Assembly (NCBI GenBank): GCA_937896295.1
Contig: CALBME010000192.1
Span: 1-18,461, forward strand
Length of the DNA: 18,461 nucleotides
Reading direction: 5' to 3'
Source: an uncultured Micavibrio sp.
GTDB lineage: Bacteria; Pseudomonadota; Alphaproteobacteria; Micavibrionales; UBA1664
Part shown: positions 7,117-13,712 of the stretch, piece after piece
Numbering within the stretch: the first letter of the stretch is position 1
How the letters are laid out: every line of letters starts with the position of its first letter
The notes under the pieces: generated by a model
What the model saw: only the letters and a program-made list of their open reading frames with translations
Told to the model about the DNA's origin: nothing
Database searches by the model: none
Made by a program: the position numbers and the translations under genes

Positions 7117-8088
7117 CTAGGTTTTGCAGGCGATATCGATGATATCCGACAATACAGCGGATGCCGTCGGCCCCGCGCCCGCGCCGGGCCCGATCAGCGT
7201 GCAGATATCAACCGGCTCGGCCCTGATCGTTACCGCGTTCATCGCCCCGTTAACGCTGGCCAGCGGATGATCCAGCGGAAGATGCACCGGCCCGACCCGA
7301 AGCGTAAGCCCCTGCGCGCCCTTCTCGGCCCGTGCCACAAGGCGAATGGTCTGCCCCTGCGCGCGTGCCGCCTGCATGTCGGCGGCTGTGATGCTGCGGA
7401 TACCGCTGACCGCGATCGCATCGGTTTCCACCGATGCGTCCAGCGCCAGCTTGGCAAGAATGGTCAGTTTATGCGCCGCGTCCCAGCCATCGACATCCAG
7501 TGTCGGATCGGCTTCGGCATATCCCTTGGCCTGTGCCTCGGCCAGCACGTCGGCAAAACTGCGGCCACTTGCATCCATCGTGGACAGGATGTAGTTGCAC
7601 GTCCCGTTCAGAATACCTTCAATCCGTGTGATGCGGTTGCCGGCCAGGGACTCGCGCATGACCTTGATGACGGGAATGCCGCCGCATACCGATGCCTCAA
7701 ACATCAGCGGCGCGGTGTAACGCGCGCTCATATCGAACAATTCGCGCCAGTGCGCGGCCAGCATGCCCTTGTTCGCCGTAATCAGGGGCTTTCCCGCCGA
7801 CAGGGTCGCGCATGCCAGATGATGGGCCGGGCCGTTGGCGCCGCCCATCAGTTCGACAACCGCGTCCAGCCCCGTCTGCGTGGCCAGTGCCGCAGGGTCG
7901 TCAACCCATGTGGCGCCTGACAGATCAACATTTCGGTTTTTGGTTTTGTCCCGCGCCGATACGGCAACAATGGAAATGGCGCGGCCCGCCTGTGCCGCCA
8001 GCATGTCCTGATGCTGGACGATCTGCCGGGCGACTTCCGCACCGACAGTCCCAAGCCCCGCAAGGCCAAGACGCAAAGGCGACTTCAA
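7117..8088 (-). CDS. hom: homoserine dehydrogenase, short form without ACT domain
   Basis: The enzyme reduces aspartate semialdehyde to homoserine with NAD(P)H, the branch point to threonine and methionine. The Rossmann motif GLAGLGTVG (residues 8-16), ITANKGML, the catalytic-domain signature IEGILNGTCNYILSTM, and AEADPTLDVDGWDAAHKLTILAKLA with catalytic Asp203 and Lys207 are all present. At 323 residues it stops just after GPTASAVLSDIIDIA, where the usual roughly 430-residue bacterial enzyme continues into a C-terminal ACT regulatory domain. The start is TTG 8088, because the nucleotide-binding strand follows at once and the upstream lipoprotein stop lies one base before it, with GGGGT as a weak ribosome site. 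Translation is therefore probably coupled. The frame after the TAG stop continues in phase to the downstream kinase. Confidence 0.94.
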   Translation of the reverse strand: MKSPLRLGLAGLGTVGAEVARQIVQHQDMLAAQAGRAISIVAVSARDKTKNRNVDLSGATWVDDPAALATQTGLDAVVELMGGANGPAHHLACATLSAGKPLITANKGMLAAHWRELFDMSARYTAPLMFEASVCGGIPVIKVMRESLAGNRITRIEGILNGTCNYILSTMDASGRSFADVLAEAQAKGYAEADPTLDVDGWDAAHKLTILAKLALDASVETDAIAVSGIRSITAADMQAARAQGQTIRLVARAEKGAQGLTLRVGPVHLPLDHPLASVNGAMNAVTIRAEPVDICTLIGPGAGAGPTASAVLSDIIDIACKT

Positions 8089-8089
8089 A

Positions 8090-8824
8090 TCAATACCCCG
8101 TAAGCGACGGCGAACGGCGGCCTGCGACCATGCTCGGCGTAGCCGATGCGACCGGCGCCGGCGCGGCGGATGTATCGTAACGCGGTTTGGTCAGGGTGGA
8201 TGACCCCGTCATATCGTCGAACGGCGAACGCGGTGCCGTGGTGGCCGATACCGGCGGCTGCATGGTCACGGGCTCAGGGGCCGTCAGGGTCAGGGGCCTG
8301 CGCACCTGCCCGCTTACCGGCGCTTTTGCAAACGGGTCGGCTTCCGCCACCTCGACGTTCTTGACCGGGGGCAGCATGCCCGCCGATGCAAGGCCGATGG
8401 GCTTGCCCACCGTTCCGGGTTCGCGCAGCTGCGGCACTTCCTGTTCGGTGCCATATTGCGCCTTCAGCGGCGGCACCGCATAGGCGGGCAGGAACGCGGG
8501 CGCTTCTTCGCCGGGCAGCGGGTAAACCGTGACGCTTTCGTCGAAGACGGTATAACCGCCGCTTGTCGTGTTCTCAAGAATGCCCTGCGGCTTGGTCGGG
8601 GCCAGCGGGTTTTTGAACGATCCCGCCGTGTCGAAGGTCTGCACGTTGTGCTGCTGCGGCATGTCGGTACGCGGCATGGCGTCAATGTCGTTGGCAATGG
8701 CAAGCGCCTGCTGGGGGCCGCCATCCATGCGGGCGGACGGTCCGGGCTGCTGGTTGCTCGGTTGTGCCGTTCCGCATGCGCTTAAGGCCAGGGCGCAGGC
8801 GGTCGCAAAAAGAATTTTTTTCAT
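8090..8824 (-). CDS. proline-rich putative lipoprotein
   Basis: A 244-residue protein with a lipoprotein signal MKKILFATACALALSACG; the lipobox LSAC puts lipidated Cys17 at the mature N-terminus. The remainder is Pro/Ala/Thr rich, largely predicted disordered, with one better-ordered patch around residues 88-125 (GGYTVFDESVTVYPLPGEE through the AVPPLKAQYGTEQEVPQL segment). I recognise no family. ATG 8824 is preceded by TTGGAA. Its stop is one base before the TTG start of hom, so a cell-envelope lipoprotein and an amino-acid biosynthetic enzyme share one transcript. The 112 bases between it and divergent phaC contain no strong minus-strand promoter that I can support. Confidence 0.82.
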   Translation of the reverse strand: MKKILFATACALALSACGTAQPSNQQPGPSARMDGGPQQALAIANDIDAMPRTDMPQQHNVQTFDTAGSFKNPLAPTKPQGILENTTSGGYTVFDESVTVYPLPGEEAPAFLPAYAVPPLKAQYGTEQEVPQLREPGTVGKPIGLASAGMLPPVKNVEVAEADPFAKAPVSGQVRRPLTLTAPEPVTMQPPVSATTAPRSPFDDMTGSSTLTKPRYDTSAAPAPVASATPSMVAGRRSPSLTGY

Positions 8825-8900
8825 GAATCATTCCAAGGCGTTGACTTAAGGAAATGGTGGAGCAATTCGCCCTGACTGGCAATACGCTCGCGTGAAACGC

Positions 8901-8929
8901 TGTACAGAAATGACGCTTTGGCGTATAAA
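8901..8929 (+). promoter_or_regulatory. sigma70-like promoter directly upstream of phaC
   Basis: TGTACA (8901-8906) and TATAAA (8924-8929) are 17 bases apart. Transcription starting about seven bases downstream would begin at or next to the preferred ATG at 8937, leaving almost no leader. Confidence 0.4.
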
Positions 8930-8936
8930 AACCTCC

Positions 8937-10742
8937 ATGAAGTCGCACGCGAAGACTGAACCCGAAAGCACTGAAAATCCATACGATTTGGACCGGCTCG
9001 CCCGTAATTGGAGCGAGATGCTCAAACTCAGCGCCGATTTCGCCGCCCTTTTCGCCCAGAAAACGGAGGCCGCCCCCACCGCCTTCACCCCCGGCATGAT
9101 GGACCCGTTCAACCTTCAGGGCGCGTGGATGCGCGTCTTTGAAAATATGATGAACGCCCCGGACAAGATCACCCAGTCGCAGTTCAACCTGTGGCGCGGC
9201 TATATGGGCCTCTGGGACCAGGCCCTTGGCCGCATGACGGGCAAAAAATCGGACGACATCGTCCCGGCCGATCCGTCCGACCGCCGCTTCCGGGGCGAGG
9301 CATGGCACAACGACGCCCTGTTTGCGTTTATCCGCCAGTCATACCTGCTCTCTGCGCGCTGGTTCACCGATCTGGTCGAAAAAAATACCGGCACGCTCGA
9401 CCCCGATGCCGCCAAAAAGCTGAAATTCTTCACGCGCGCTTTTGTCGACGCGCTCAGCCCCACGAATTTTCCCTTCACCAATCCCGATGTCATTCAGGCG
9501 ACGGTGGAAACCGGTGGCGAAAACCTGACCCGCGGCATGAAAAACCTGCTGGAGGACCTCAAGCGCGGCTCCATGCGCATGACCGACGAAGGCGCGTTCA
9601 AACTGGGCGAAAACATCGCCACCACGCCGGGGCAGGTCGTCTTCCGCAACGAACTGATGGAACTGATCCATTACGCGCCCGCAGGCGATAAAACCTTTGA
9701 AAAACCGCTGCTGATCGCACCGCCATGGATCAACAAATATTACATCCTCGACCTGCGTCCCGATAATTCCTTCGTCAAATGGGCGACCGCGCAGGGCCAT
9801 GCCGTCTTCATGATTTCGTGGGTCAATCCCGGCGCCGATCTGAAAGACGTGCGCTTTGACGACTACATGAAAAAGGGCATCCTGCCCGCGCTCGACGCCA
9901 TCGAAAAACAGACCGGTTGCGACCAGACCAACGTCATCGGTTATTGTATTGGCGGCACGCTGCTGACCATGACGCTGGCTTGGCTCAAAGACAAGAAACA
10001 GGACCACCGGGTGGCCTCCGCCACCTTCTTCACCACGCTGATCGACTTCCGTGATTCCGGCGACTTAAAACTTTTCGTCGATGAAGAACAATTGAAGAAT
10101 CTGCACGACCGCATGGCGCAGCAGGGCTTCATGGACGCGAACGCGCTGAAGGCCACGTTCAACCTGCTGCGCGCCAACGACCTGATCTGGTCCTTCGTCA
10201 TCAACAATTACCTGATGGGGCGCGAACCCTTCCCGTTCGACCTGCTGTACTGGAATTCCGATTCCACGAATTTACCGGCGGCAATGCACGAATTCTATCT
10301 GCGCCACATGTACCTGAAAAACGAACTCTGCCAGCCTGGCAAGCTTGAATTCGGCGGGGTGCCCATCGATGTCGGCACTATTGAAACGCCCGCCTATTTC
10401 CTTTCCACCCGCGAAGATCACATCGCGCCGTGGAAGGCGACTTTTGCGGGTTCAAAACTTTTCGCGGGCGATGTCACCTTCACCCTCGCCGCCTCCGGCC
10501 ATATCGCGGGCGTCGTGAACCCGCCCGCCGCCAATAAATACTGCTACTGGACGGCCCACCCGGCGGAAAACCCGGATGCATGGCTCGAACACGCCAAACA
10601 GGAACAGGGCTCATGGTGGCCGCACTGGCAGAAATGGGTCGAACAATACGCCGGTAAAAAGGTCGCTGCGATCGATCCGGCATCAGGGCCTTTAAAACCC
10701 CTCTGCCCCGCGCCCGGCGAATACGTCAAAAAGAAAGTTTAA
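8937..10742 (+). CDS. phaC: class I poly(3-hydroxyalkanoate) synthase
   Basis: PhaC polymerises hydroxyacyl-CoA into intracellular polyester granules used as carbon and energy store. The protein is 601 residues from ATG 8937, close to the roughly 590 of class I enzymes. An N-terminal PhaC_N region (IRQSYLLSARWFTDLVE, then TGGENLTRGMKNLLEDL) precedes the alpha/beta-hydrolase domain. The lipase-like box GYCIGG carries nucleophile Cys337; Asp493 in REDHIAPW and His521 in SGHIAGVVNPP complete the triad. PPWINKYYILDL and FMISWVNPG are also typical. The start is unsettled: frames open at GTG 8892 and ATG 8910 as well, and none has a clear ribosome site. ATG 8937 is favoured by the promoter just upstream. 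No phaA, phaB, phasin or phaR gene is adjacent. Confidence 0.95.
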   Translation: MKSHAKTEPESTENPYDLDRLARNWSEMLKLSADFAALFAQKTEAAPTAFTPGMMDPFNLQGAWMRVFENMMNAPDKITQSQFNLWRGYMGLWDQALGRMTGKKSDDIVPADPSDRRFRGEAWHNDALFAFIRQSYLLSARWFTDLVEKNTGTLDPDAAKKLKFFTRAFVDALSPTNFPFTNPDVIQATVETGGENLTRGMKNLLEDLKRGSMRMTDEGAFKLGENIATTPGQVVFRNELMELIHYAPAGDKTFEKPLLIAPPWINKYYILDLRPDNSFVKWATAQGHAVFMISWVNPGADLKDVRFDDYMKKGILPALDAIEKQTGCDQTNVIGYCIGGTLLTMTLAWLKDKKQDHRVASATFFTTLIDFRDSGDLKLFVDEEQLKNLHDRMAQQGFMDANALKATFNLLRANDLIWSFVINNYLMGREPFPFDLLYWNSDSTNLPAAMHEFYLRHMYLKNELCQPGKLEFGGVPIDVGTIETPAYFLSTREDHIAPWKATFAGSKLFAGDVTFTLAASGHIAGVVNPPAANKYCYWTAHPAENPDAWLEHAKQEQGSWWPHWQKWVEQYAGKKVAAIDPASGPLKPLCPAPGEYVKKKV

Positions 10743-10781
10743 ATACTGCGGGCTATGCGTAGCGTGCCTTTACGCACGATA

Positions 10782-11636
10782 TCAAAACAATCCCTGCGCC
10801 TTTAAAAACACATCAACGGCATCCGTGTACGCGCCCGGCGTACCAAGGTTTGCGTTGATCTCTGCATGCGTCATGTCCTGCGGCAAAACCTCCACCACGT
10901 TCCCAAGCGCGCCCGCCTTGGCCGCATAGGCCTGCGCCACAGGACAGGATTCACGCCGCTGGCTTGAACAGACCAAAAGCGCGGGCGGAACCCTGCCGCG
11001 CAGCGCATCATGGGGCGACACCCTGCGCCAGAAATCCTGATCCGCACCGAACGCGTTATCATACAGCGGCAAATGCGGGGCCTGCATCAGGCGGGGAACA
11101 TCATAAGCCGCGCTGTCCAGCACGACACTGGCCCTCCACGGCAAAATACCCGACGCAAGCGCCGGGTCATTGGCAACCAGCATGATCAGATGCGCGCCCG
11201 CCGAATGTCCGCTGACCGCCATCCTGCTGATGTCGCCGCCCCACGAGGCAGCGTTCTTCTGCACAAACGCGATCGCCCGCGCCACGTCGGCGGCCTGGCT
11301 GTAAACATCGGTCGGCAGCATGCGGTAATTGACCGATACGACAATCGCGCCCTTGCCCACCCAGTAAGGAACCTTGTTGGTGATGACATTCGGGTTGGCC
11401 TTGTCGCCGGTGCGCCAGCCGCCGCCATGCACAAACACGATGACCGGTGCGCCTTTCGGATGATGCGGCGAATACACATCCATCTTCTGCGCTGCGTCTG
11501 CGCCATACGCCACATCCCGCAAAACGTTGAGATCCCGCGTCGCGGCGCGTGCGGCCATGCGGTCCCTGATCAAACCCGCCTGCGCGGGAAGGCTTACCAA
11601 AACACAGACGATGAACAGAACAATCCAACGTATCAC
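10782..11636 (-). CDS. exported alpha/beta-hydrolase (esterase/lipase-like)
   Basis: A 284-residue protein with a Sec signal peptide (hydrophobic residues 4-17, cleavage likely after AQA at 20), so it should act in the periplasm or outside. The fold shows the oxyanion-hole motif HGGGW (70-74), typical of the HSL/carboxylesterase and BD-FAE-like group, and the nucleophile elbow GHSAGA with Ser145. The catalytic His is probably in MTHAEINANLG near the C-terminus, and the acid residue precedes it in the last third. The substrate cannot be read from sequence; a short-chain ester is likely. The start is GTG 11636, which overlaps the stop of the gamma-carbonic-anhydrase gene by four bases (GTGA), so the two are translationally coupled. 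It is convergent with phaC. Confidence 0.85.
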   Translation of the reverse strand: MIRWIVLFIVCVLVSLPAQAGLIRDRMAARAATRDLNVLRDVAYGADAAQKMDVYSPHHPKGAPVIVFVHGGGWRTGDKANPNVITNKVPYWVGKGAIVVSVNYRMLPTDVYSQAADVARAIAFVQKNAASWGGDISRMAVSGHSAGAHLIMLVANDPALASGILPWRASVVLDSAAYDVPRLMQAPHLPLYDNAFGADQDFWRRVSPHDALRGRVPPALLVCSSQRRESCPVAQAYAAKAGALGNVVEVLPQDMTHAEINANLGTPGAYTDAVDVFLKAQGLF

Positions 11637-12154
11637 GATGTCGCCTTTTTATGTTCCGCCGCCACGCGCACGTAATGCGGGCCGGACCACGCCATCATTT
11701 TGTAATCATCATCATTCAGGTCGCGTAAATATTTCGCCGGTCGCCCGGCCCAGAGCTGCCCCGTCGGCACGACCTTGCCCGGCGTCACCAGCGCGCCGGC
11801 CGCCACGAACGCCTTTGACTGCACCACCGCGCCGTCCATCACCACCGCGCCCATGCCGACATATCCCTCGTCCTCGATCGTGCAGTCATGCAAAAGCGCC
11901 ATGTGCCCCACCGTGACATTGTTGCCGATATGCGTGCCCTTGCCATACGTGGCGACATGAATGACCGCCCCGTCCTGAATGTTGGTGCCCGCCCCGATAC
12001 GGACGATGTTGACGTCGCCGCGGATCGTCACGCTGTACCACACCGACGAATGCGCCCCGATGGTCACGTCGCCGATCACGGCGGCATTGGCCGCCACGAA
12101 CACGCTGTCCTCAATGGTGGGAAGGATGCCTTTATAGGGAAGAATATGTGCCAT
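11633..12154 (-). CDS. gamma-carbonic-anhydrase-family hexapeptide-repeat protein
   Basis: A 173-residue left-handed beta-helix protein of the gamma-CA/YrdA/PaaY group. Hexapeptide repeats run from VFVAANAAVIGDVTIG to about GKVVPTG, followed by a C-terminal helix. The three zinc-ligand histidines of the family are present: His66 (AVIHV), His84 (TVGH) and His89 (LLHDC), along with SVTIRGDVNIVRIGAGTNIQDG. It may be an active carbonic anhydrase, but many relatives have no shown activity, so function is left open. ATG 12154 matches the family start (MAHILPYKG); a longer frame to 12214 has no conserved residues. No ribosome site is visible: the 18 bases before the start (12155-12172) could fold into a small GCCGG/CCGGC hairpin. 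It is first in a two-gene unit with the exported esterase. Confidence 0.88.
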   Translation of the reverse strand: MAHILPYKGILPTIEDSVFVAANAAVIGDVTIGAHSSVWYSVTIRGDVNIVRIGAGTNIQDGAVIHVATYGKGTHIGNNVTVGHMALLHDCTIEDEGYVGMGAVVMDGAVVQSKAFVAAGALVTPGKVVPTGQLWAGRPAKYLRDLNDDDYKMMAWSGPHYVRVAAEHKKATS

Positions 12155-12176
12155 GCCGGATGGTAACCCGGCAGGC

Positions 12177-12218
12177 AAATTTGACCAAGCGGGCCAGACT
12201 GAAATATATGTCAAATTT
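12177..12218 (+). promoter_or_regulatory. promoter flanked by a 9-bp inverted repeat
   Basis: AAATTTGAC (12177-12185) and GTCAAATTT (12210-12218) are a perfect inverted repeat with 24 bases between. Inside it lies a promoter: TTGACC (12181-12186) and TATATG (12205-12210) spaced by 18. The left arm covers the -35 and the right arm covers the end of the -10 and the likely start site. The left arm also sits in the palindrome CAAATTTG. The layout suits a dimeric repressor or two half-sites. Confidence 0.45.
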
Positions 12219-12236
12219 CAAAATAAGGAGATCACG

Positions 12237-12506
12237 ATGTCACAATGGAAAGGCCCGTTTGAGGAGCTGTACGGCTTTGCCCTGGAAACCGGCGCAAAAG
12301 ACGGGCTGACGCAGATTGAAAGCCTGCGCAACGAATTCAACGATCACGGCACCATTGGCGGCGTCAAACTGGACCTGCCCAAAGGCACAGTCAGAAAAGT
12401 GCTGAAGGCTGTGGCCGATGCTGCGGAAACGGCGGCGAAGGACGTAAAAAAACGCGAGCCTTACAGCTGGAGCAAGGTGACATCACACCCGCCGCGCGTG
12501 TTCTAG
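12237..12506 (+). CDS. small hypothetical protein, 89 residues
   Basis: A cytosolic protein with no signal or membrane segment, starting at ATG 12237 behind a perfect AAGGAG (12225-12230) six bases upstream. An upstream in-frame start at 12153 would read through the promoter region and is rejected. Residues 1-30 look helical and amphipathic (WKGPFEELYGFALETGAKDG), followed by a helix with ESLRNEFNDHG, a short GGVKLDLP turn, and a lysine-rich helix (TVRKVLKAVADAAETAAKDVKKREPY). The last third is basic. I recognise no family. It is monocistronic: its own promoter with inverted repeats lies upstream and a strong terminator follows directly. Confidence 0.85.
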   Translation: MSQWKGPFEELYGFALETGAKDGLTQIESLRNEFNDHGTIGGVKLDLPKGTVRKVLKAVADAAETAAKDVKKREPYSWSKVTSHPPRVF

Positions 12507-12515
12507 GCAAAAGAC

Positions 12516-12544
12516 AAGGGCCGAAAAAATCCGGCCCTTTTTGT
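12516..12544 (+). terminator. intrinsic terminator of the 89-residue gene
   Basis: AAGGGCCG (12516-12523) pairs with CGGCCCTT (12532-12539) around an eight-base A-rich loop, and a T-rich run follows to 12544. It starts ten bases after the stop codon. Confidence 0.85.
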
Positions 12545-12548
12545 TTGC

Positions 12549-12577
12549 AAAAAAAGGCGCTCCGAAGAGCGCCTTTT
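12549..12577 (-). terminator. terminator of rplM-rpsI, symmetric
   Basis: GGCGCTC (12556-12562), loop CGAA, GAGCGCC (12567-12573), flanked by A and T runs on both sides. On the minus strand it follows the rpsI stop at once and is followed by seven T. Because TTTT also follows on the plus strand, it can act as backup for the opposing gene. Confidence 0.85.
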
Positions 12578-12584
12578 GTATTCC

Positions 12585-13118
12585 TTAACGCTTCGCCCAC
12601 TGCTTGGAGCGACGGGCCTTGTGCAGGCCGACCTTTTTACGTTCGACAACGCGGCTGTCGCGGGTCAGGAACCCGGCTTTCTTCAGCACGGAGCGATACG
12701 TTTCCGGATCGTAGTTGTTGAGCGCACGGCTGATGCCATGGCGGACAGCGCCGGCCTGACCGGACAGGCCACCACCGGTAACGGTGCAGATCACGTCGAA
12801 CTGGTTGACGCATTTACCGACCAGGAACGGCTGGTTGATGACCAGACGGTGCGTGTGGCGGGCAAAATAGTCGTTCTGCGACTTGCCGTTCACGGTGATC
12901 TGGCCGCGGCCCGGTTTCACCCAGACGCGTGCGGTTGCGTCTTTACGACGGCCGGTGCCGTATGCACGGCCCTGGCTGTCACGCTTCTGTTCGCGCTTGG
13001 GCGCGGCAGCCTGCGTGTTGATGGATGTAACGTTACCGGCTTCAGCAGGCGCAGCGGCGTCAGCCACTTGCTTGATGTCTTCCAGGGACGTGACGGTCTT
13101 TTTGTCTTTCGATGCCAT
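12585..13118 (-). CDS. rpsI: 30S ribosomal protein S9
   Basis: S9 binds the head of the 30S subunit near the P site. The core from about residue 50 is typical: YGTGRRKDATARVWVKPG, ITVNGKSQNDYF, GGGLSGQAGAVRHGISRAL, and the basic C-terminal tail VVERKKVGLHKARRSKQWAKR whose last residues reach the decoding centre. At 177 residues it carries an N-terminal extension of nearly 50 residues (charged, then Ala-rich) absent from enterobacterial S9; alphaproteobacterial S9 is often extended. ATG 13118 has AAGGAG (13132-13127 on the minus strand), which overlaps the stop codon of rplM, so the genes form the usual coupled rplM-rpsI pair 12 bases apart. Confidence 0.98.
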   Translation of the reverse strand: MASKDKKTVTSLEDIKQVADAAAPAEAGNVTSINTQAAAPKREQKRDSQGRAYGTGRRKDATARVWVKPGRGQITVNGKSQNDYFARHTHRLVINQPFLVGKCVNQFDVICTVTGGGLSGQAGAVRHGISRALNNYDPETYRSVLKKAGFLTRDSRVVERKKVGLHKARRSKQWAKR

Positions 13119-13130
13119 TGTGACGTCTCC

Positions 13131-13595
13131 TTATACGCGTTTGTTCTTGGGGTTCATGGCGGCAACGTCCAGCTTGACCGGCTGTTGCGCTTCATGCGGG
13201 TGGGTGGCGCCTGCATACACATGCAGTTTGCCCATTTGCTTGTCAGCCAGCGCCGAGTCTTTCGGCATCATGCGCTCGATGGCTTTTTGCAGCACGCGTT
13301 CCGGGTGCTTGCCTTCCAGGATCTGACCCTGGGTACGGCCCTTGATGCCGCCGGGGTGGCCGGTGTGCCAGTAGAAAACGCTCTGGTTTTTCTTGTCGCC
13401 GGTGATTTTCACTTTTTCGGCGTTGATGATGACGACATGATCGCCCGTGTCGATGTTGCGGGTGAATTGCGGGCGGTGTTTGCCGCGCAGCAGCTTGGAG
13501 ACGACGCTCGACAGACGGCCCAGCACGACGCCGTCAGCGTCGATCAGGTGCCATTTGGCTTGCACTTCGCCCGGTTTGGCGATGTAGGTTTTCAT
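13131..13595 (-). CDS. rplM: 50S ribosomal protein L13
   Basis: L13 is an early-assembly protein of the 50S subunit. The 154-residue product has the typical start MKTYIAKPGEVQAKWHLIDADGVVLGRL, the segment DHVVIINAEKVKITGDKK, YWHTGHPGGIKGRTQGQILEG, HPERVLQKAIERMMPK and a C-terminal YAGATHPHEAQQPV. Length and sequence fit the family in full. ATG 13595 is preceded by GAAGTGAG. It is the first gene of the pair with rpsI and has a good promoter about 35 bases upstream. I see no extended leader that could hold an autogenous control structure. Confidence 0.98.
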   Translation of the reverse strand: MKTYIAKPGEVQAKWHLIDADGVVLGRLSSVVSKLLRGKHRPQFTRNIDTGDHVVIINAEKVKITGDKKNQSVFYWHTGHPGGIKGRTQGQILEGKHPERVLQKAIERMMPKDSALADKQMGKLHVYAGATHPHEAQQPVKLDVAAMNPKNKRV

Positions 13596-13629
13596 GTATA
13601 CTCACTTCGTTGACGTTTGAATTGCCGCT

Positions 13630-13659
13630 CTTATGCCCTGTCCGGGCTTCGGATGTCAA
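13630..13659 (-). promoter_or_regulatory. sigma70-like promoter of rplM-rpsI
   Basis: On the minus strand a perfect TTGACA (13659-13654) and CATAAG (13635-13630) are 18 bases apart. The start near 13623 leaves a leader of about 28 bases. The -35 lies only eight bases from the proposed -35 of the divergent sulfhydrylase gene. Confidence 0.6.
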
Positions 13660-13666
13660 CGCTTTC

Positions 13667-13695
13667 TTGATGTGGTATCCATGTACCACATATCA
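13667..13695 (+). promoter_or_regulatory. candidate promoter of the O-acetylhomoserine sulfhydrylase gene
   Basis: TTGATG (13667-13672) is followed after 17 bases by ATATCA (13690-13695), or after 18 by TATCAC. The start near 13702 gives a leader of about 11 bases holding GGGGGA, so there is no room for a riboswitch in the transcript. Confidence 0.4.
13670..13691. promoter_or_regulatory. perfect dyad, probable operator
   Basis: ATGTGGTA (13670-13677) and TACCACAT (13684-13691) form an eight-bp perfect inverted repeat with a six-base centre (tccatg). It occupies the spacer of the proposed promoter, where a bound dimer would block RNA polymerase. The cognate regulator is not visible. Confidence 0.55.
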
Positions 13696-13712
13696 CAGAC
13701 CGGGGGAATTCC

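Noticed and set aside
10757..10778. Small alternative stems (GCGTA/TACGC and CGTGC/GCACG) between phaC and the esterase gene
   Set aside because: Stems are five bp, mutually exclusive and lack a T-run. Terminator function cannot be supported.
12576..13613. 345-codon plus-strand open frame opposite rplM and rpsI
   Set aside because: Fully antisense to two ribosomal protein genes, overlaps their terminator, and shows no recognisable domain.
13691..13712. SAM-type riboswitch upstream of the sulfhydrylase gene
   Set aside because: The space between the promoter and the TTG start is about a dozen bases, far too short for any known SAM riboswitch.
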